Assembly: GCA_023078685.1 (NCBI GenBank)
Contig: JALGAS010000004.1
Coordinates: 1,984,001 to 2,048,000 of the forward strand
DNA length: 64,000 bases
From: Neopestalotiopsis rosae
Lineage: Eukaryota > Ascomycota > Sordariomycetes > Amphisphaeriales > Sporocadaceae
Direction: 5' to 3'
This document shows, piece by piece, positions 1 through 12,256 of the stretch (position 1 is its first letter; each line of letters starts with the position of its first letter). The notes below the pieces were generated by a model. That model did not search any database. It saw nothing but the letters and a program-made list of their open reading frames with translations, and was not told where the DNA came from. The position numbers and the translations under genes were made by a program.

Positions 1-3000
1 ATTGGCACTCCCAAAGAACTTGCGACATATCTGGGTCACGGACTGATCACTACAAAAATATCGATTGCATCGATGCATCTTTTTGAAGAGGCTCTGAGTG
101 ATGAACTTTTAGCTGTGGCAAGCCGGCTGGGACCTAGATATCAGGGTAACTTCCAAGATTGCCTGGGTAGTTTTCAGACATATGAGGCCTCCGCGGCACT
201 AGGACTTCGGAACGACATGATTGCGGCTGGCAAAGACGGGAGCTCAGATATTCTCAAGGTCATACGGGATAAAGCTGGTTATGTCCTACCCGAACAACGA
301 CTGTTGCTGAGCATGATGCCTTCTTCCATATTCAGAGAAAAAGATCCACTTGGCGACTCCCAGCTTTTCCGAGCACTGTCACGCGGCCCAGCTAACACTC
401 TGGTGCAAATGACGCTCAAGAATGGCATTGGCGTCGCAATCAACACTGCCCAGCCATCAGTCAATGACGCTTTGATGCGAGCAAACGGAGTCTCTGTGCT
501 CACCGGAGAGCCTATTATTGCCGTGCCTCAATATCTCGATGACACCATGTGGCGCCTCGGTGGCTTCACTCCTATTGCACTGAAGCTGATCGAGAGGGCC
601 TCCTCGTCAGAATCTCTTCTGCAAGCTGTTGAGCTAGTATTTCGGTGTGCCAACTCGAGCTGGAGAAATAGTGAGGCTTTGGAAAGAGATGGCGGTTACG
701 CGATCATCGGAATTATACTGAAGACCAAGCTCGGCATGAATACCCCCTCAGCTGGAAATGACAAAATTACTGAAAAACTGTCTCTCGAAAGCATCGAGAA
801 GGACAAGCTCTGTTTCCAGCTTCTCAGCCTTCTCCTGGAGTTTGTCGGATACACTCATAATGATCCTCTCGAGTCCGTCATTACCAACCCTTTGGCATAT
901 CGGATTCTCTTGATCGATTTCGATGGCTGGAGAAAGTGCGCGCCTATCATACAAGAACTCTACTACAAACAGTTCGTGACTTTTGCTGTAATGAGCAAAT
1001 ATCACCAATACAACAATCGTCGCCTGCTGCGAATGCGTAAGTGGCAAAAATACCCCTGGAAGTTTAGTATCTTAACCCAGTATCCCGCAGGAATTGTGAA
1101 ACGACTGCTCGATGCACTCAAAGCTGAACCGTTACCTTCTACTGTCTTGCCATTCTTTTTGACCGCGCTCGAGAACCTTGTCAAATGCAATTATAACACC
1201 GAGGTTCACCGCTCCATAGCCTTGTTCATCACATATGCTTTCCATACACCACCCGCATCTCGCCCACGAACCCCGAAACCTGGGTCAGCGCCTTTGAAGA
1301 CAAAGAACTTGTCAACTCTACGGCGACCAACACTAGAAGGTGAAACCGCAGCAGCCAGAAACTCACCTTATTTGACTAGGAAGGCGATCGGCATCAAGAT
1401 ACTTGAAATGTATAGCCAATTGCTCTGTGAAAGGGGAAACTTGATGATTATCCGCAAGTTTGCTCGGACTGTTACAAACAAGGTACTTGATGATCGGCTG
1501 CCAACCTATCATTCCAGACTGACATTTGCTCAGTGGCTGTTACAACTATTGTCCGAAGACAATCCAGAGATTGTTGTCCACGGATGCAAGGTACTAGCCA
1601 GATTACTAGTGGCTCATGGTACCACGTACACGAGCAAATTCTCCGGCAAGACGGGAGGTTTCTTCATCATGGCCCATCGCCTCAAGAGGTGGTGGGACAT
1701 ACCGACCCTTTGGCCGATATGCCTGAGCATCCTCTTCGGCCATGATGTAGCCGAGATAGATTTCGACCGGACTTTTGACTTCTTTAGCCTCATCGAGACA
1801 TTTGGAAAGTCAAAAGTGGTGCACCCAGAGGCCTTGCCGATCATCACTTCCATGCTGCAACATGGGCTGAAAGACGTTCTCAAGAACCAGGAGGATCCAG
1901 ATTCACCATCGGGCGATCGGTGTCCTTCAATGCAGACAAACTCGAGTAGTCCGCCCTTGACAACTCGACCTCGTGGCAGATCCATGTCTCTTCTTGAAGA
2001 ACTCGAGATACGCCGTAAGTTCACAACCCCGCCCCTTTGTAATAGCCATCGTATTAGTCCTGATTAACAAGTTCACAGCTTCTCAATCAACTCGTGATAG
2101 AGTGGCTAGCAACGCTGCAGCATTGCAGACTGTCCTACGCTTCTTATCCGATCTTCATAGTCGGTCTGCGGATTTTAGAGATTTTGCCTTGAACTCCGAT
2201 TATGTCAGGCTGTTACTCTCCGGTTTGTACCCAGCCTTGGTCAGTACTGATGCTGTCACACCGGAGACGGAGCTCAACTCACGGGACTCTGCTCTCACCT
2301 TCGAGGGCGGTGATGTGATCATCCGCCCCATGCCTGGCAGTTCAGCTCCAGCACCAATCGTCAGGACTGCCAGTATACAGACCACGACGCAAGATACGCC
2401 CGCAAGCAGTGTTCGTGGCACGCCACTACGCAAGGCTTCTTCATTCATACTCCTGACATCACAAAAGTCTCCTCAGGCAAGTTCATCACGACTAGCGCAT
2501 GTCATGTCCCCGAAAAAGAGAGTAGCTTCGCAGAGCATTGGGCATACAGTCTTGGAAGGTATGACAGAGCTCGTTGTCAACGTCTTTGTAGACCAGCTCT
2601 TGTCTCGAAAGGAGTTTCCAGGCTTTGGCTTGTTCCTGAAGGTTCCACCAGGCTTCCAAGAGCACCAAGCATTCTTTGAATCCTACATCTTGCAGCGAAC
2701 CATCAATCAGATGTCCACCACTGTCAAACTGGATTGGCACCTTCTTCATGAGCCAAAGATTCTTACCAATATGGCGCGTTTCAGTCTTCACATGGTAGAG
2801 GCCATATTTGAAGGTTGGTTTATGAATGGAACAGAATCGATGCTTGAATTTGCGGGTCTTCTCCTCGAATACCTCCAGAAACCAGAGATTGCCAGGCTGA
2901 AGACCGTACGGCTATGTAACCAGGCCGTGTCTACGATTCGAAGCTCCTTCCTTAAGCTGATTTTGCTGAGGCTATCTGATATGGACGATTCTCAAACTAC

Positions 3001-6000
3001 AGAGATGGAGGCCAATTTCACCATGAACAAGCTTCTCTACTGGCAAATGGTAGTGTTGGACTCTCTTTCCGTGGAAGATGACTACATGAAGCTTCTATGG
3101 TACCAGTTGTACTTGAAGCTGATCGATTCTCGGGATGATGTGCGACTTGCTGCTGTCAATCTTTGGCGAATCATGCTCGTTCAGAAGCCGGATGAGTGTG
3201 AGATCCTATTCCGGCATTTCGTCGTCCCAGAACAGGGCAATTTGACCAGAGACTTCAAGAAACTAAGCGAGCTCGACAATGAGACCTTCATCGCATGGGT
3301 CGACGAACACCGCCCTCTGCTAGATGGTGCGTTCCTCAATGGCTTGTCGCGCACGTGGGAAGAGTTTGTGAGCCTTGAAAACCAGAGAACCACAGACACT
3401 GCGAGGTCCCGATTATCCAAGCGCAGAGAGACGCTCAAGCGCTGGCAAATCGAGCTCTTGGAGAAGAACAAGGTGGTTGTGCATCATGATATGGCTAACA
3501 GCGCATGGATGAAATCAATCTACGGTTCCGAGCACTACAAGTACCAGCGAAGCATGCAGGATCAACAGGACGATGTAGTATACTTTTCGTCCGCATTTGG
3601 TAAGATGAGCGAAAACCTCCTTCGCCCCGGCGCTATCTTCTATCAAGACCGGCCAACAAAGTGGAGGCTCGACAGGACTGAAGGCCGGGACCGCATGAGA
3701 GTCCGCATTCTCCCAGATTACTCTTCGCAGAACGAGGCATTCCAACCAAAGAGGAAGACCAATGACACACAGTCTGCCTCCAGTCTGAGGCTGAACACAA
3801 GTGCCATACCAGCGGAAAGCCCCAGTGCTAACGCAGCCGCCACGCCTGCTTCGGCCGTAGCAAAACCTGTCGAGATTACCAATCTGGAAGTTGACGCCCA
3901 AGACGTGCCTTCTGATACTCCAGAGCAACAGACCGACACTTCAGAAAACCAGTCGGTCGTACCGGAAGATGAGTTTGAAATGGTTGATGACCCGAACGAT
4001 CCCGATGGTCAGGAAGGCTTCGAGGACAAGAATCGTCGCGTTATGCGCCGCCTTGAAACCCACGACGCTGTCCAGCAAGTCTATAACGTTTCTCGTATCA
4101 TTGGTTTGGAGACATGCGAAGGCATTCTTCTTGTGGGAAAGAACAATCTGTACCTCATGGATAACTTTTTCCACTGCGCTGATGGCGAGATCGTAAATGC
4201 CTGGGAGGCTCCCGAGGAGGAACGAGACCCATTCTCGCAGATTGTCATGGGAAAAAAGACGGGTGATAAGCGTGCTTCGCCAGCACGACGCTCGCAAGAT
4301 TCTCGCAACTGGTCATGGCAAGATGTTATCAGCATCTCTAAGCGTCGCTTCCTACTGCGAGACGTGGCCATCGAGATTTTCTTCACCGACGGCCGAAGCT
4401 ACCTTCTTACAGCTATTAATCCGGCTACCCGAGATGAGGTCTACAACAGACTGCTGAATAAGGTCCCGCATACCACTGGTGCAACGTCTCTGCCTAGTCC
4501 GGAAGACACCTGGCGACTCGAGTCTCTCAGAGTCTCCGAAGAATCGGCACAGAGTCTAGGCTCAAAGTTCGGCAGTCTATTCAACTCATCGCCATGGAAT
4601 CCTGTCATGCGCCGATGGCAAAGAGGAGAGATGTCCAACTTTCATTACCTCATGTTGATCAACACGATGGCCGGTCGAACATTCAATGATCTCACTCAGT
4701 ATCCCGTGTTCCCCTGGATTCTTGCCGATTACACGAGCGAGGAGCTAGACCTCAACGACCCGGCCACCTTTCGGGATCTTTCAAAACCCATGGGAGCACA
4801 AACACCAAGCCGCATATCGGACTATGCGCTTCGCTACCAGAGTCTAGCAGAAATCGGCGAACAGCCGTTTCATTATGGAACGCACTATTCATCCTCCATG
4901 GTGGTAGCATCATATCTCATTCGATTGCCGCCATTTGTCCAGTCGTATATTCTGTTGCAGGGTGGAACCTTTGATCATGCGGACCGACTTTTCTACTCGA
5001 TAGAAGGGTCCTGGAAGTCAGCATCTCGAGACAATGGTGCCGACGTTCGAGAACTCATTCCCGAGTTCTTCTACTTACCTGAATTCCTTGTCAATATGAA
5101 TGGCTATGACTTTGGCGAGCGTCAGGGCAGTGGTGGAAAGGTCAACAATGTCCAATTGCCGCCGTGGGCCAAGGGCGATCCAAAAATATTCATCGCCAAG
5201 CATCGTGAAGCATTGGAAAGCCCGTATGTGAGCCAACATCTCCACCTTTGGATCGACTTGATCTTTGGACACAAACAACGAGGAGAGGCTGCCGTTGAGA
5301 ACATGAATGTGTTCCACTGGCTTTCTTACCATGGAGCTAAAGACCTTGACCAAATCACGAATGCCCATGAGAGGGAGTCTACCACCAGTATCATTCACAA
5401 TTTTGGTCAGACGCCGCATCAAGTCTTTACGCGACCACATCCGCCGAAAGAGCACATGAGGTTCCCGGCGAAGCGACTCGATACGTCATGTGCATCTCTG
5501 GCAAGGATTCCCCACCCCTTACTGGACAGCCACGAGCGAGTGGCATCTCTCCATTACTCGACAAAGTCTGATCGCCTTTTGTGCTCTTCGCCATTCCGCC
5601 TCAACCTGCCACCTTTCTATGACAAATACCTGGAATGGGGCTATTCCGACAACAGCATTCGCTTCTATTTCACTGAGAACAGGAAAAACGCCGGCATCAA
5701 CGAGAATCTCCACATTGGTCAAATTTCGTGCATAGTCGTGGCTGACTCAAAAACCCTGGTGACCGCCGGAGAGGATTGTGTCGTGTCGGTGTATAGCATT
5801 CATACCTCGAGTGGCAAGCCTGTTGACTTGCACCTGCGTTCATCATTGTTTGGACACAAAACCCCAGTCACAACGATTGCAGTATCCAAGGCATTCAGCA
5901 CCCTAGTCACAATCTCCGCCGATGGCCACATTTTCCTCTGGGATCTCAATCGACTCGAATTCATCCGGAAACTTCCTCGATGTCCGCGTGCGGTTGAATG

Positions 6001-6481
6001 CGCCAGCATCAATGACGTTTCTGGGGAGATCATGATATGTTCTGGACCAAACATAACCCTGTACACACTGAATGGAGAGCTCCTTCTTGACCAGAACGTG
6101 TGTGCACCGGGAGAGCATGACGACTTTGTTCAGTCTTGCTCCTTCTACGAGGGATCCGGTAGCGAATGGCTAGAGAACTTCATTGTCTTTACTGGCCACA
6201 GGAGAGGAAGAGTCAACATATGGAAGCGCGGCGTGGGGAAGAACGGCAAATGGCTATTGGAACCAATACGACGACTTGATCACGTGGATGCCCGGAGTGA
6301 AACGGGAGCAAATGTTGAAGCGGCAATCACGTGCATTTACCCAACGCCGCAAATTGTCTACACTGGAGACGATGACGGCAGAGTGGTAAGCAAAAGAACC
6401 TGCAAAGTTTGTATCCAAGGGCCAATCACTGACTGATTCTTATTGTAGTACGAATGGAACCTGATTCAGAGGGAGAGATAG
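1..6481 (+). CDS. BEACH/WD40 domain protein (Bph1/LYST family), 5' truncated by window
   Basis: Giant scaffold of the BEACH family, known to act in vesicle and endolysosomal membrane traffic. The reading frame is open from base 1, so the true start lies upstream; 2117 residues are visible. Exons: <1-2014, 2079-6385 and 6449-6481; both introns have GT-AG ends and keep frame (junctions EIR-PSQST and GRV-YEWNL). Order: armadillo-like N-terminal region, a Ser/Thr-rich disordered stretch, a PH-like domain at about 4050-4460, the BEACH domain at about 4600-5430 (with LINTMAGRTFNDLTQYPVFP and the FDHADRLFYSIEGSW segment), then WD40 repeats to the end, with the last tryptophan-containing strand encoded by the 33-nt terminal exon. 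Single-copy and conserved in fungi, so a housekeeping gene. Family assignment is firm; the exact paralogue (Bph1-like) is inferred from domain order. Confidence 0.93.
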
Positions 6482-7082
6482 AGCCTCCCCAATGATCGAA
6501 GATCGTCCGTTGGAATCCTTTTTAGACTACGTGGGGCCGAAAGTAGAGACGACAATGTCCTGGAGAATTTGTCAAGCCAACAATTATAGATCTAGGAGTT
6601 ACACATATCCATTGATAGGTCCGTCATGGCCGATACAAGAGTCGTACACCTAGGGCCAGACTTGTGTAGAGCAGCAGCATTCTGGGAGGGGAAATCGACA
6701 TTGCCTCACATCCACGGCTGGACAATATGGCGTTCAAAGGCGTTATGCTTTGAATTGAGGTTCTACGTTCCAGGCATTGCCGGAGTGGCATAAGCGATAG
6801 ATGGCAAGAGGAACTCCTTGTTTAGGAATAAGAACAAATGAACTTTGAATGTGATGTTACATTTTAAATGCCTTTGTAGTTTGCGACCTCTCTTCTTTTC
6901 CCGTTTTCTAGACAGATGCTAGATGCTTTCTTTGGCTCTATGTCCTGATTCGGACTTGTTGGCGTAGCGATCGGCTGGCATATATACACAGTGTGCCTCC
7001 GAAGCTCATCATCACTTTGCCGCTGTCCCTCAAGATTTCAACTGTTTGCTGAGTGCAGCTTTCCTTCGTTCATACGCCTGCC
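6482..7082. other. Convergent 3' flanks, no gene seen
   Basis: This spacer lies between the stop of the BEACH gene on the plus strand and the stop of NUO9.5 on the minus strand. It should hold both 3' untranslated regions. No open frame of note was found. Confidence 0.5.
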
Positions 7083-7567
7083 TTAGTCCTCATATCCGCT
7101 CAACTTTTGCCTCGGTCCTGCGGGGACTGTTGTGCCATGTTAGCATATGGTACTTCTCTGAGCTCATGCCAAAACTGGATCCTCTTGTATCGCAAACATT
7201 CCGATTCCGTCCACACAACCTTGCGCCGCCTACTCGTGGCAACATCACCCCTTCCTGGATGCCCTGCTCTCCCCTCAAGCGTTTCTTGTTGCTCTCTCGC
7301 TTCACGGAATGTTTCCAAGCCTTTCCGAACTCCCTCCACGAAGAATCTGGGCGGTTAAGAACAAAAAGAAAACCTACTGGGATATGTCATGGGAATCGGC
7401 TTTGCCCTCTCGTAGCCGAAGCGCTTCTGCAGCGGGGGGACGGTGGCCAGCATGACGAGGCCGGCGGCGCCCAGGACGACCGAGTACAGGTAGGCGGGAC
7501 GCTCGCGGGCGGACCAGCGGATGTACCGCAGAGGGCCCTTGAAAAAGGCGGGTGTCGGGTTCGACAT
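7083..7567 (-). CDS. nuo9.5: NADH:ubiquinone oxidoreductase 9.5 kDa subunit (complex I)
   Basis: Small accessory subunit of mitochondrial complex I, 77 residues. Exon 1 is 7378-7567 and exon 2 is 7083-7126, separated by a long 251-nt intron (GTAGGT donor, CAG acceptor). Exon 1 gives the family start MSNPTPAFFKGPLRYIRW, one membrane-spanning segment (about residues 27-45) and the PIPMTYP motif. The 44-nt second exon supplies the diagnostic tail IPAGPRQKLSGYED and was located by reading for that tail. The length fits the fungal family (about 77-80 residues). Without exon 2 the frame reads into intron and ends in an unrelated RFSFCS tail. Transcribed divergently from the WBP1 gene. Confidence 0.9.
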
Positions 7568-8398
7568 TTTTGTGTATTGTTTCCTGGTTATCGTGGATTT
7601 TAATTAGCTCTGTACTCTTTTCCTTCCTCGTTTCGCGCAAGTTTGTGTCGGATCTCGAGACGGTTCGGGGGTTCGGGCCGTTCTAGAATATCAGGAGTGA
7701 GTAGGAACGTACGTACACTCAATTGGACACTGAAAGAGGTTGTCGGAGAATCGCTGGAGTCGAGGCAATTGGATACCGGACGGCGGGCGGCGGCGCGAAG
7801 ACGGAATTCGAGGTTGAAGCTCAAAGTCGATGTCGAGAGAGTCCGTCCAATTGATTGGCCCGTGCTTTGGTTCCGCTGCTGGGTGTCGGTGGTCATCAAT
7901 GAGCACAATGGCTGGCATTGGCTAATGCTACTGGTCTTGCTCCATTTCCCCAAGTTACATAAGCGGCAACTGGCGAGCTTGTCGAAACAGAGGTCCGCAG
8001 CTGGCAGACCAAAAGCAAGAGCTCCCAGTGCTCAAGACCCACTTTTGACCTCTGACAATAGTGGAAACTCTTGGCACTTATGGGATACGTATGCCAGAGA
8101 GGATAGATAGGCCAGTAGCTCTGTGCTCCAGAGTCCAGAGCAACCTAAGCCAATTGCTGCCGCCGACCGACCCTGAACTTTTGGAGACGCCAGAGACGAC
8201 AGCTTGCACTGCCAGTGACACGCGGCCAAACGACCGACGACACAACCACTTTTTTATTCATTACTTTGTCCAAACCTTGAACTCATCAATTAATTCAAGG
8301 GACAATCGATGAGGCCATAGACGTTGCTTGGTCTTCTTCTTGTTCCTTTCTTTTTTCCCTTCCTGCTGCAAAACCAATTGTTTCCCCCATAGTTGGAG
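7568..8398. promoter_or_regulatory. Divergent promoter region between nuo9.5 and WBP1
   Basis: An 831-bp spacer separates the start codons of two oppositely transcribed organelle-protein genes, so it should carry both promoters and 5' untranslated regions. A pyrimidine-rich stretch (8330-8390) precedes the WBP1 start. No specific binding site can be assigned. Confidence 0.5.
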
Positions 8399-9879
8399 AT
8401 GAGATCTCTCGTGTCCTTCCTCCTGCTGCTGCTGGCGGCCGTCGCCCAGGCCGTAAGCTCCAGCGGGGAGAGGTTGCTGGTCGTTCTGGACGATGTCGCC
8501 GAAAAGGCTGAATACTCAAAGTTCTTTGGCGATCTGGAAGGTAATTAATTGGGAGCTTCATTGCAAACCAACCCAAACACCCAAAGAGAGAGCCCGCAAT
8601 CGCTGACTTTCACCTCTCTCCTTCTACTATAGCTCGAGGATTCAAGATCACCTACGAAACACCCAAGAGTGAGACATTGAACCTATTCAGACTCGGCGAG
8701 CGCGAGTATGACCACCTCATCTTCCTGCCGACAAAGGTCAAGGGCCTCGGCCCCAGCTTGACCCCCAACGTTCTCGTCCAGTTCGTCAACGCTGAGGGCA
8801 ACATCCTCGTCGCCCTCTCCTCCAAGAACCCTGCCCCTACCTCGATCGTCTCAACCCTGCTCGAGCTCGACATCCACCTGCCTCCGGACAGGAGCGGTCT
8901 CGTCGTCGACCACTTCAACTATGACGTCTCGTCCGCTGCCGAGAAGCACGACGTTGTTCTCCTTGCTGCCCCAGGTCCCCTCCGTCCCGACGTGCAGGAC
9001 CTCTTCTCCCCCGCCGCTCCCAATGGCGAGCTCCTCGCCTTCCCCTCTGGCGTCGGACAGACCCTGGGCTCCGGCTCTCTGCTCGCACCCGTCCTGCGCG
9101 CCCCTAGCACCGCCTACAGCTACGACCCCAAGGAGCAGACCGAGATTGTCGACGACCTCTTCGCCGCCGGCAGCCAGCTCTCGCTCGTCACCACCTTCCA
9201 GGCCCGCAACTCGGCCCGCGTCACCGTCGTCGGCAGCGCCGACATGCTGAGCGACAAGTGGTTCGACGCCAAGGTCAAGAAGCACGGCACTAAGTCGGCC
9301 GTGGCCACGCTGAACCGCGACTTTGCCAAGCGCGTGTCGGGCTGGACCTTTGGCGAGACGGGCGTCCTGCGCGTCAACTGGGTCGAGCACCACCTCAACG
9401 AGGAGGGCCAGAGCAACCAGAGCAACCCCGAGATCTACCGTATCAAGAACGACGTCACCTACTCCATCTCGCTGTCCGAGTACGTCTGGGACGCCTGGAC
9501 CCCCTTTACCGTCCCCGAAAAGGACGCCCTGCAGCTCGAGTTCAGCATGCTGTCGCCCTTCCACCGCCTGCCCCTCAAGCCCGTCACCACGGGCGCCGAC
9601 AGCACCACCTACTCAGCCTCGTTCAAGCTGCCCGACCAGCACGGCATCTTCAACTTCAAGGTCAACCACAAGCGCCCCTTTTACTCAAACGTTGAGGAAA
9701 AGGCCACCGTCTCGGTGCGCCACTTTGCCCACGACGAGTGGCCCCGCAGCTTCGTCATCAGCGGCGCCTGGCCGTGGATCTCGGGCATTGGCGCCACCGT
9801 CATTGGTTGGGTCGCCTTTGTCGCCATTTGGCTGTACAGCAAGCCCGCCCAGTCCGCCGAGACCAAGAAGACCCGTTAA
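8399..9879 (+). CDS. WBP1: Oligosaccharyltransferase beta subunit (WBP1/OST48)
   Basis: Subunit of the ER oligosaccharyltransferase that transfers the lipid-linked glycan to Asn-X-Ser/Thr sites. 462 residues in two exons, 8399-8540 and 8633-9879 (GTAATT donor, TATAG acceptor; junction DLE-ARGFKITYE). A signal peptide with a run of Leu/Ala (about residues 1-18) leads into the mature protein, which opens with RLLVVLDDVAEKAEYSKFF. The lumenal domain is followed by a single C-terminal membrane helix (WPWISGIGATVIGWVAFVAI) and a short cytosolic tail ending KKTR, which fits the KKXX ER-retrieval signal. GC-rich third positions create long shadow frames on the opposite strand. The only gap in certainty is the exact signal-peptide cleavage site. 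Confidence 0.95.
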
Positions 9880-10573
9880 AATGGGGTGTAACACACGTCC
9901 GCCGGTGCCATGTAGTGAGGGCAAAATGGAATTAGTTAAAAGAAAACTAGGGGACGAAAGAATACCCAGTTCACATAGAGATGATATTTCTTGTACCATA
10001 CAAGTGTAACAAAATGAATGAAAAGAAGATAAAACCACATTGTTGCCTTTTGGGTGATGTTCTGATGTGAGAGTTCATGCATTGAATGTATTCACACTTG
10101 GTTGTACGTGTCATGTTTGGATGTACACAGGTTCTGTAGTATATTTATTGTACGTCAAACAGTCGAGTTCAGAGATAGCAATAGTTAGCTGCGCGCAAGA
10201 CTACTGACAGCATACCCATGATTGCAAACGGTGTATGCGACTAATGGCCATTGCTTGGGGGCATGATGAAAACAACAAACACTTGAGACTCAACAAGACG
10301 GGGTCATTTGAGAATTTCGAAATTCAAGGGAAGACGCGCAAAAGCATATTTCAAAGATCAATCAAGCGAATTCATGTTACATTGACGTCAATCAAGGCAC
10401 AGGCACTGTTATGAAATTGAAGCGTTTGCGTTGAATATTGACTTCGCCCATTTGCAATGACTAATGAATAATGAAAAACAAATAAAAATGCCGTGTTATC
10501 CTATCCGAGACCCATGCTTGAAACAACAAGGAGAACATCACCAAATACTACCCGCCCATGTGTAGCTTGCATT
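9880..10573. other. Convergent 3' flanks of WBP1 and the vacuolar protease
   Basis: AT-rich spacer between two convergent stops, with AATAAA-like words near 10480 and several A-rich tracts. It should hold both 3' untranslated regions. No gene was seen. Confidence 0.5.
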
Positions 10574-12256
10574 CTATGCCGACTCAATGATGTCAGAGTA
10601 GTTGCTCTTGCCAGCACCGTTGTAGGCAAGCAGGTTGGGGGAGTTGGTGCCAACATCGCTCAGCTTGTCCTTGCTAGCGACCTTGAGGATGTCCTTCTTC
10701 AGCTGCTCGGGAGTGATGGCGGCAAGACCATACTCGGAATCTTTACTGGGCTGCAGAGACAGGTAGTAGGCGGTAAGACCGCACAAGTGAGGGGAGGCCA
10801 TCTAGAATGAGAGTTAGTGATTTGATTGTCATGAAAGTGATCCGAATCATAGAAATACATACCGAAGTACCGGAGATGGTGTTGATAGCAGTCTTGCTGC
10901 CAATCCAGGTGGACTGGATGCTGAGACCAGGGCCAAAGATGTCAACGCACTTGCCCCAGTTGGAGAAGTAAGCACGGCTGTCATCGAGAGCAGAAGCACC
11001 GACGGTCATGGCCTTGGAGGCGGCAGCGGGGGAGTAGTTGCAGGCGTCAGCGTTGTCGTTACCGGCAGCAACGGCGAAGTGGAGACCGGCATCGACGGCA
11101 GCATTGACGGCTTGGTCGAGAGAAGGAGACTTGCCACCACCGAGCGACATGTTGGCAACAGAGCCCTTGAAGCCCTTCTTCTTGCCGTTCTTGGCGGCGG
11201 AGACGGAGTTCAAGTGAGACTCGGCAGCCCACTCAACACCCTTCATGACATCAGCCATGGAACCGCTGCCGTTGCTGCGGAGAACCTTGACAGCGTAGAC
11301 ATTGGCCTTCTTGGCGACACCGTACTTCTTGCCAGCGACGGTACCAGAGCAGTGAGTGCCGTGGCCGTTGCCGTCAACATCAGCATCACCGGAGGGGATG
11401 GTCTTGCCCCAGTGGGCGCGACCCTCGAAGTCGACGTGCTCAGTGTTGGTACCAGTGTCGATGATGTAGGCATCGACACCCTCACCACCATCCTCGGCGT
11501 AGACGTACTTATTGAAGGTGCCAAAAGAGAGGCTGGCACGGTGAGAGATACGAGCCAAACCCCATGGGGCGTTCTTCTCTGTGACTGGTTCGGGGTCCTC
11601 TAGGGCGCGAACAATCTGATCCCGCTCAATGTACTCGACATCGGGGTGTCTGCGGATCTGCTCGAGAACAGAGTCCTCGAAATGACCGGCGTAGCCCAAG
11701 AAATCGGAACCGATCTTGTAGGCGTGCCTAAAGCCACCATAGACGGAGTCTTCCTCGTCCGACCCTGATGAGAACAGGCCACGCTTGCGCAGCTCGGTCT
11801 GACGGTACTCTTCGCTGGTAGTGTGAACGTTCTGGACCCAAGAGTGGTGGTCCTTGGCTGCGTCATGTGAAACGTGCTTCCTATTAAGTATAGATGAGTT
11901 AGTGACCCATTCGACAGATGGATATGGTATTGGATGTGATGATAAGAGCTGTCGTGTGACGCATCGGCTCTGGAACCAGAGCTCGGGGGAGGCTGGTTCA
12001 TTCCCCAGTATGCAGTACAGAGAGCCAAAGAGACGGAGGAAAAGCTAGCATTTGACCATGCTATACTGCCCGCCAGTGGTACTTGAAGCTTCACGTGGTA
12101 CAAGAGATAGACTACTTACTTGAACTTGATGATGTAGGAGTTGGGAATGTGCTCGGCATCAGCAGCGGCGATGACGGGAGCACCTTCGTTGTAGGAGCTG
12201 TAGGACGGAGCTGCAGCTGCGACGCAGGCCAGCGATAGAGTGATGAGGCCCCTCAT
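10574..12256 (-). CDS. Vacuolar subtilisin-like serine protease (cerevisin type, S8/proteinase K)
   Basis: 460-residue secretory-pathway endopeptidase. Exons: 12120-12256, 10863-11880 and 10574-10801, with junctions FK-KHVSHD and SGTS-MASPH. A signal peptide (about residues 1-16) is followed by an inhibitor_I9 propeptide (SYIIKFKKHVS ... DVEYIERDQ, about 40-135), then the S8 domain starting near APWGLARISHR. The catalytic triad is visible: Asp187 (DAYIIDTGTN), His219 (NGHGTHCSGT) and Ser385 (SGTSMASP). The last intron falls directly after the catalytic Ser codon. The YVYAEDGGEGVDAY segment is typical of the vacuolar Prb1/Alp2 branch rather than the secreted alkaline proteases, so the expected role is vacuolar and autophagic protein turnover. 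Subfamily placement is from motif memory, not a tree. Confidence 0.93.

Noticed and set aside
7046..7603. Plus-strand 185-codon frame opposite nuo9.5
   Set aside because: Antisense shadow with no motif; nuo9.5 on the other strand is firmly identified with both exons.
8851..10009. Open frames of 228-237 codons overlapping WBP1 on both strands
   Set aside because: They are shadows produced by strong GC at third codon positions; composition is low-complexity (Ser/Arg/Pro or Gly/Val/Ala) and WBP1 explains the region.
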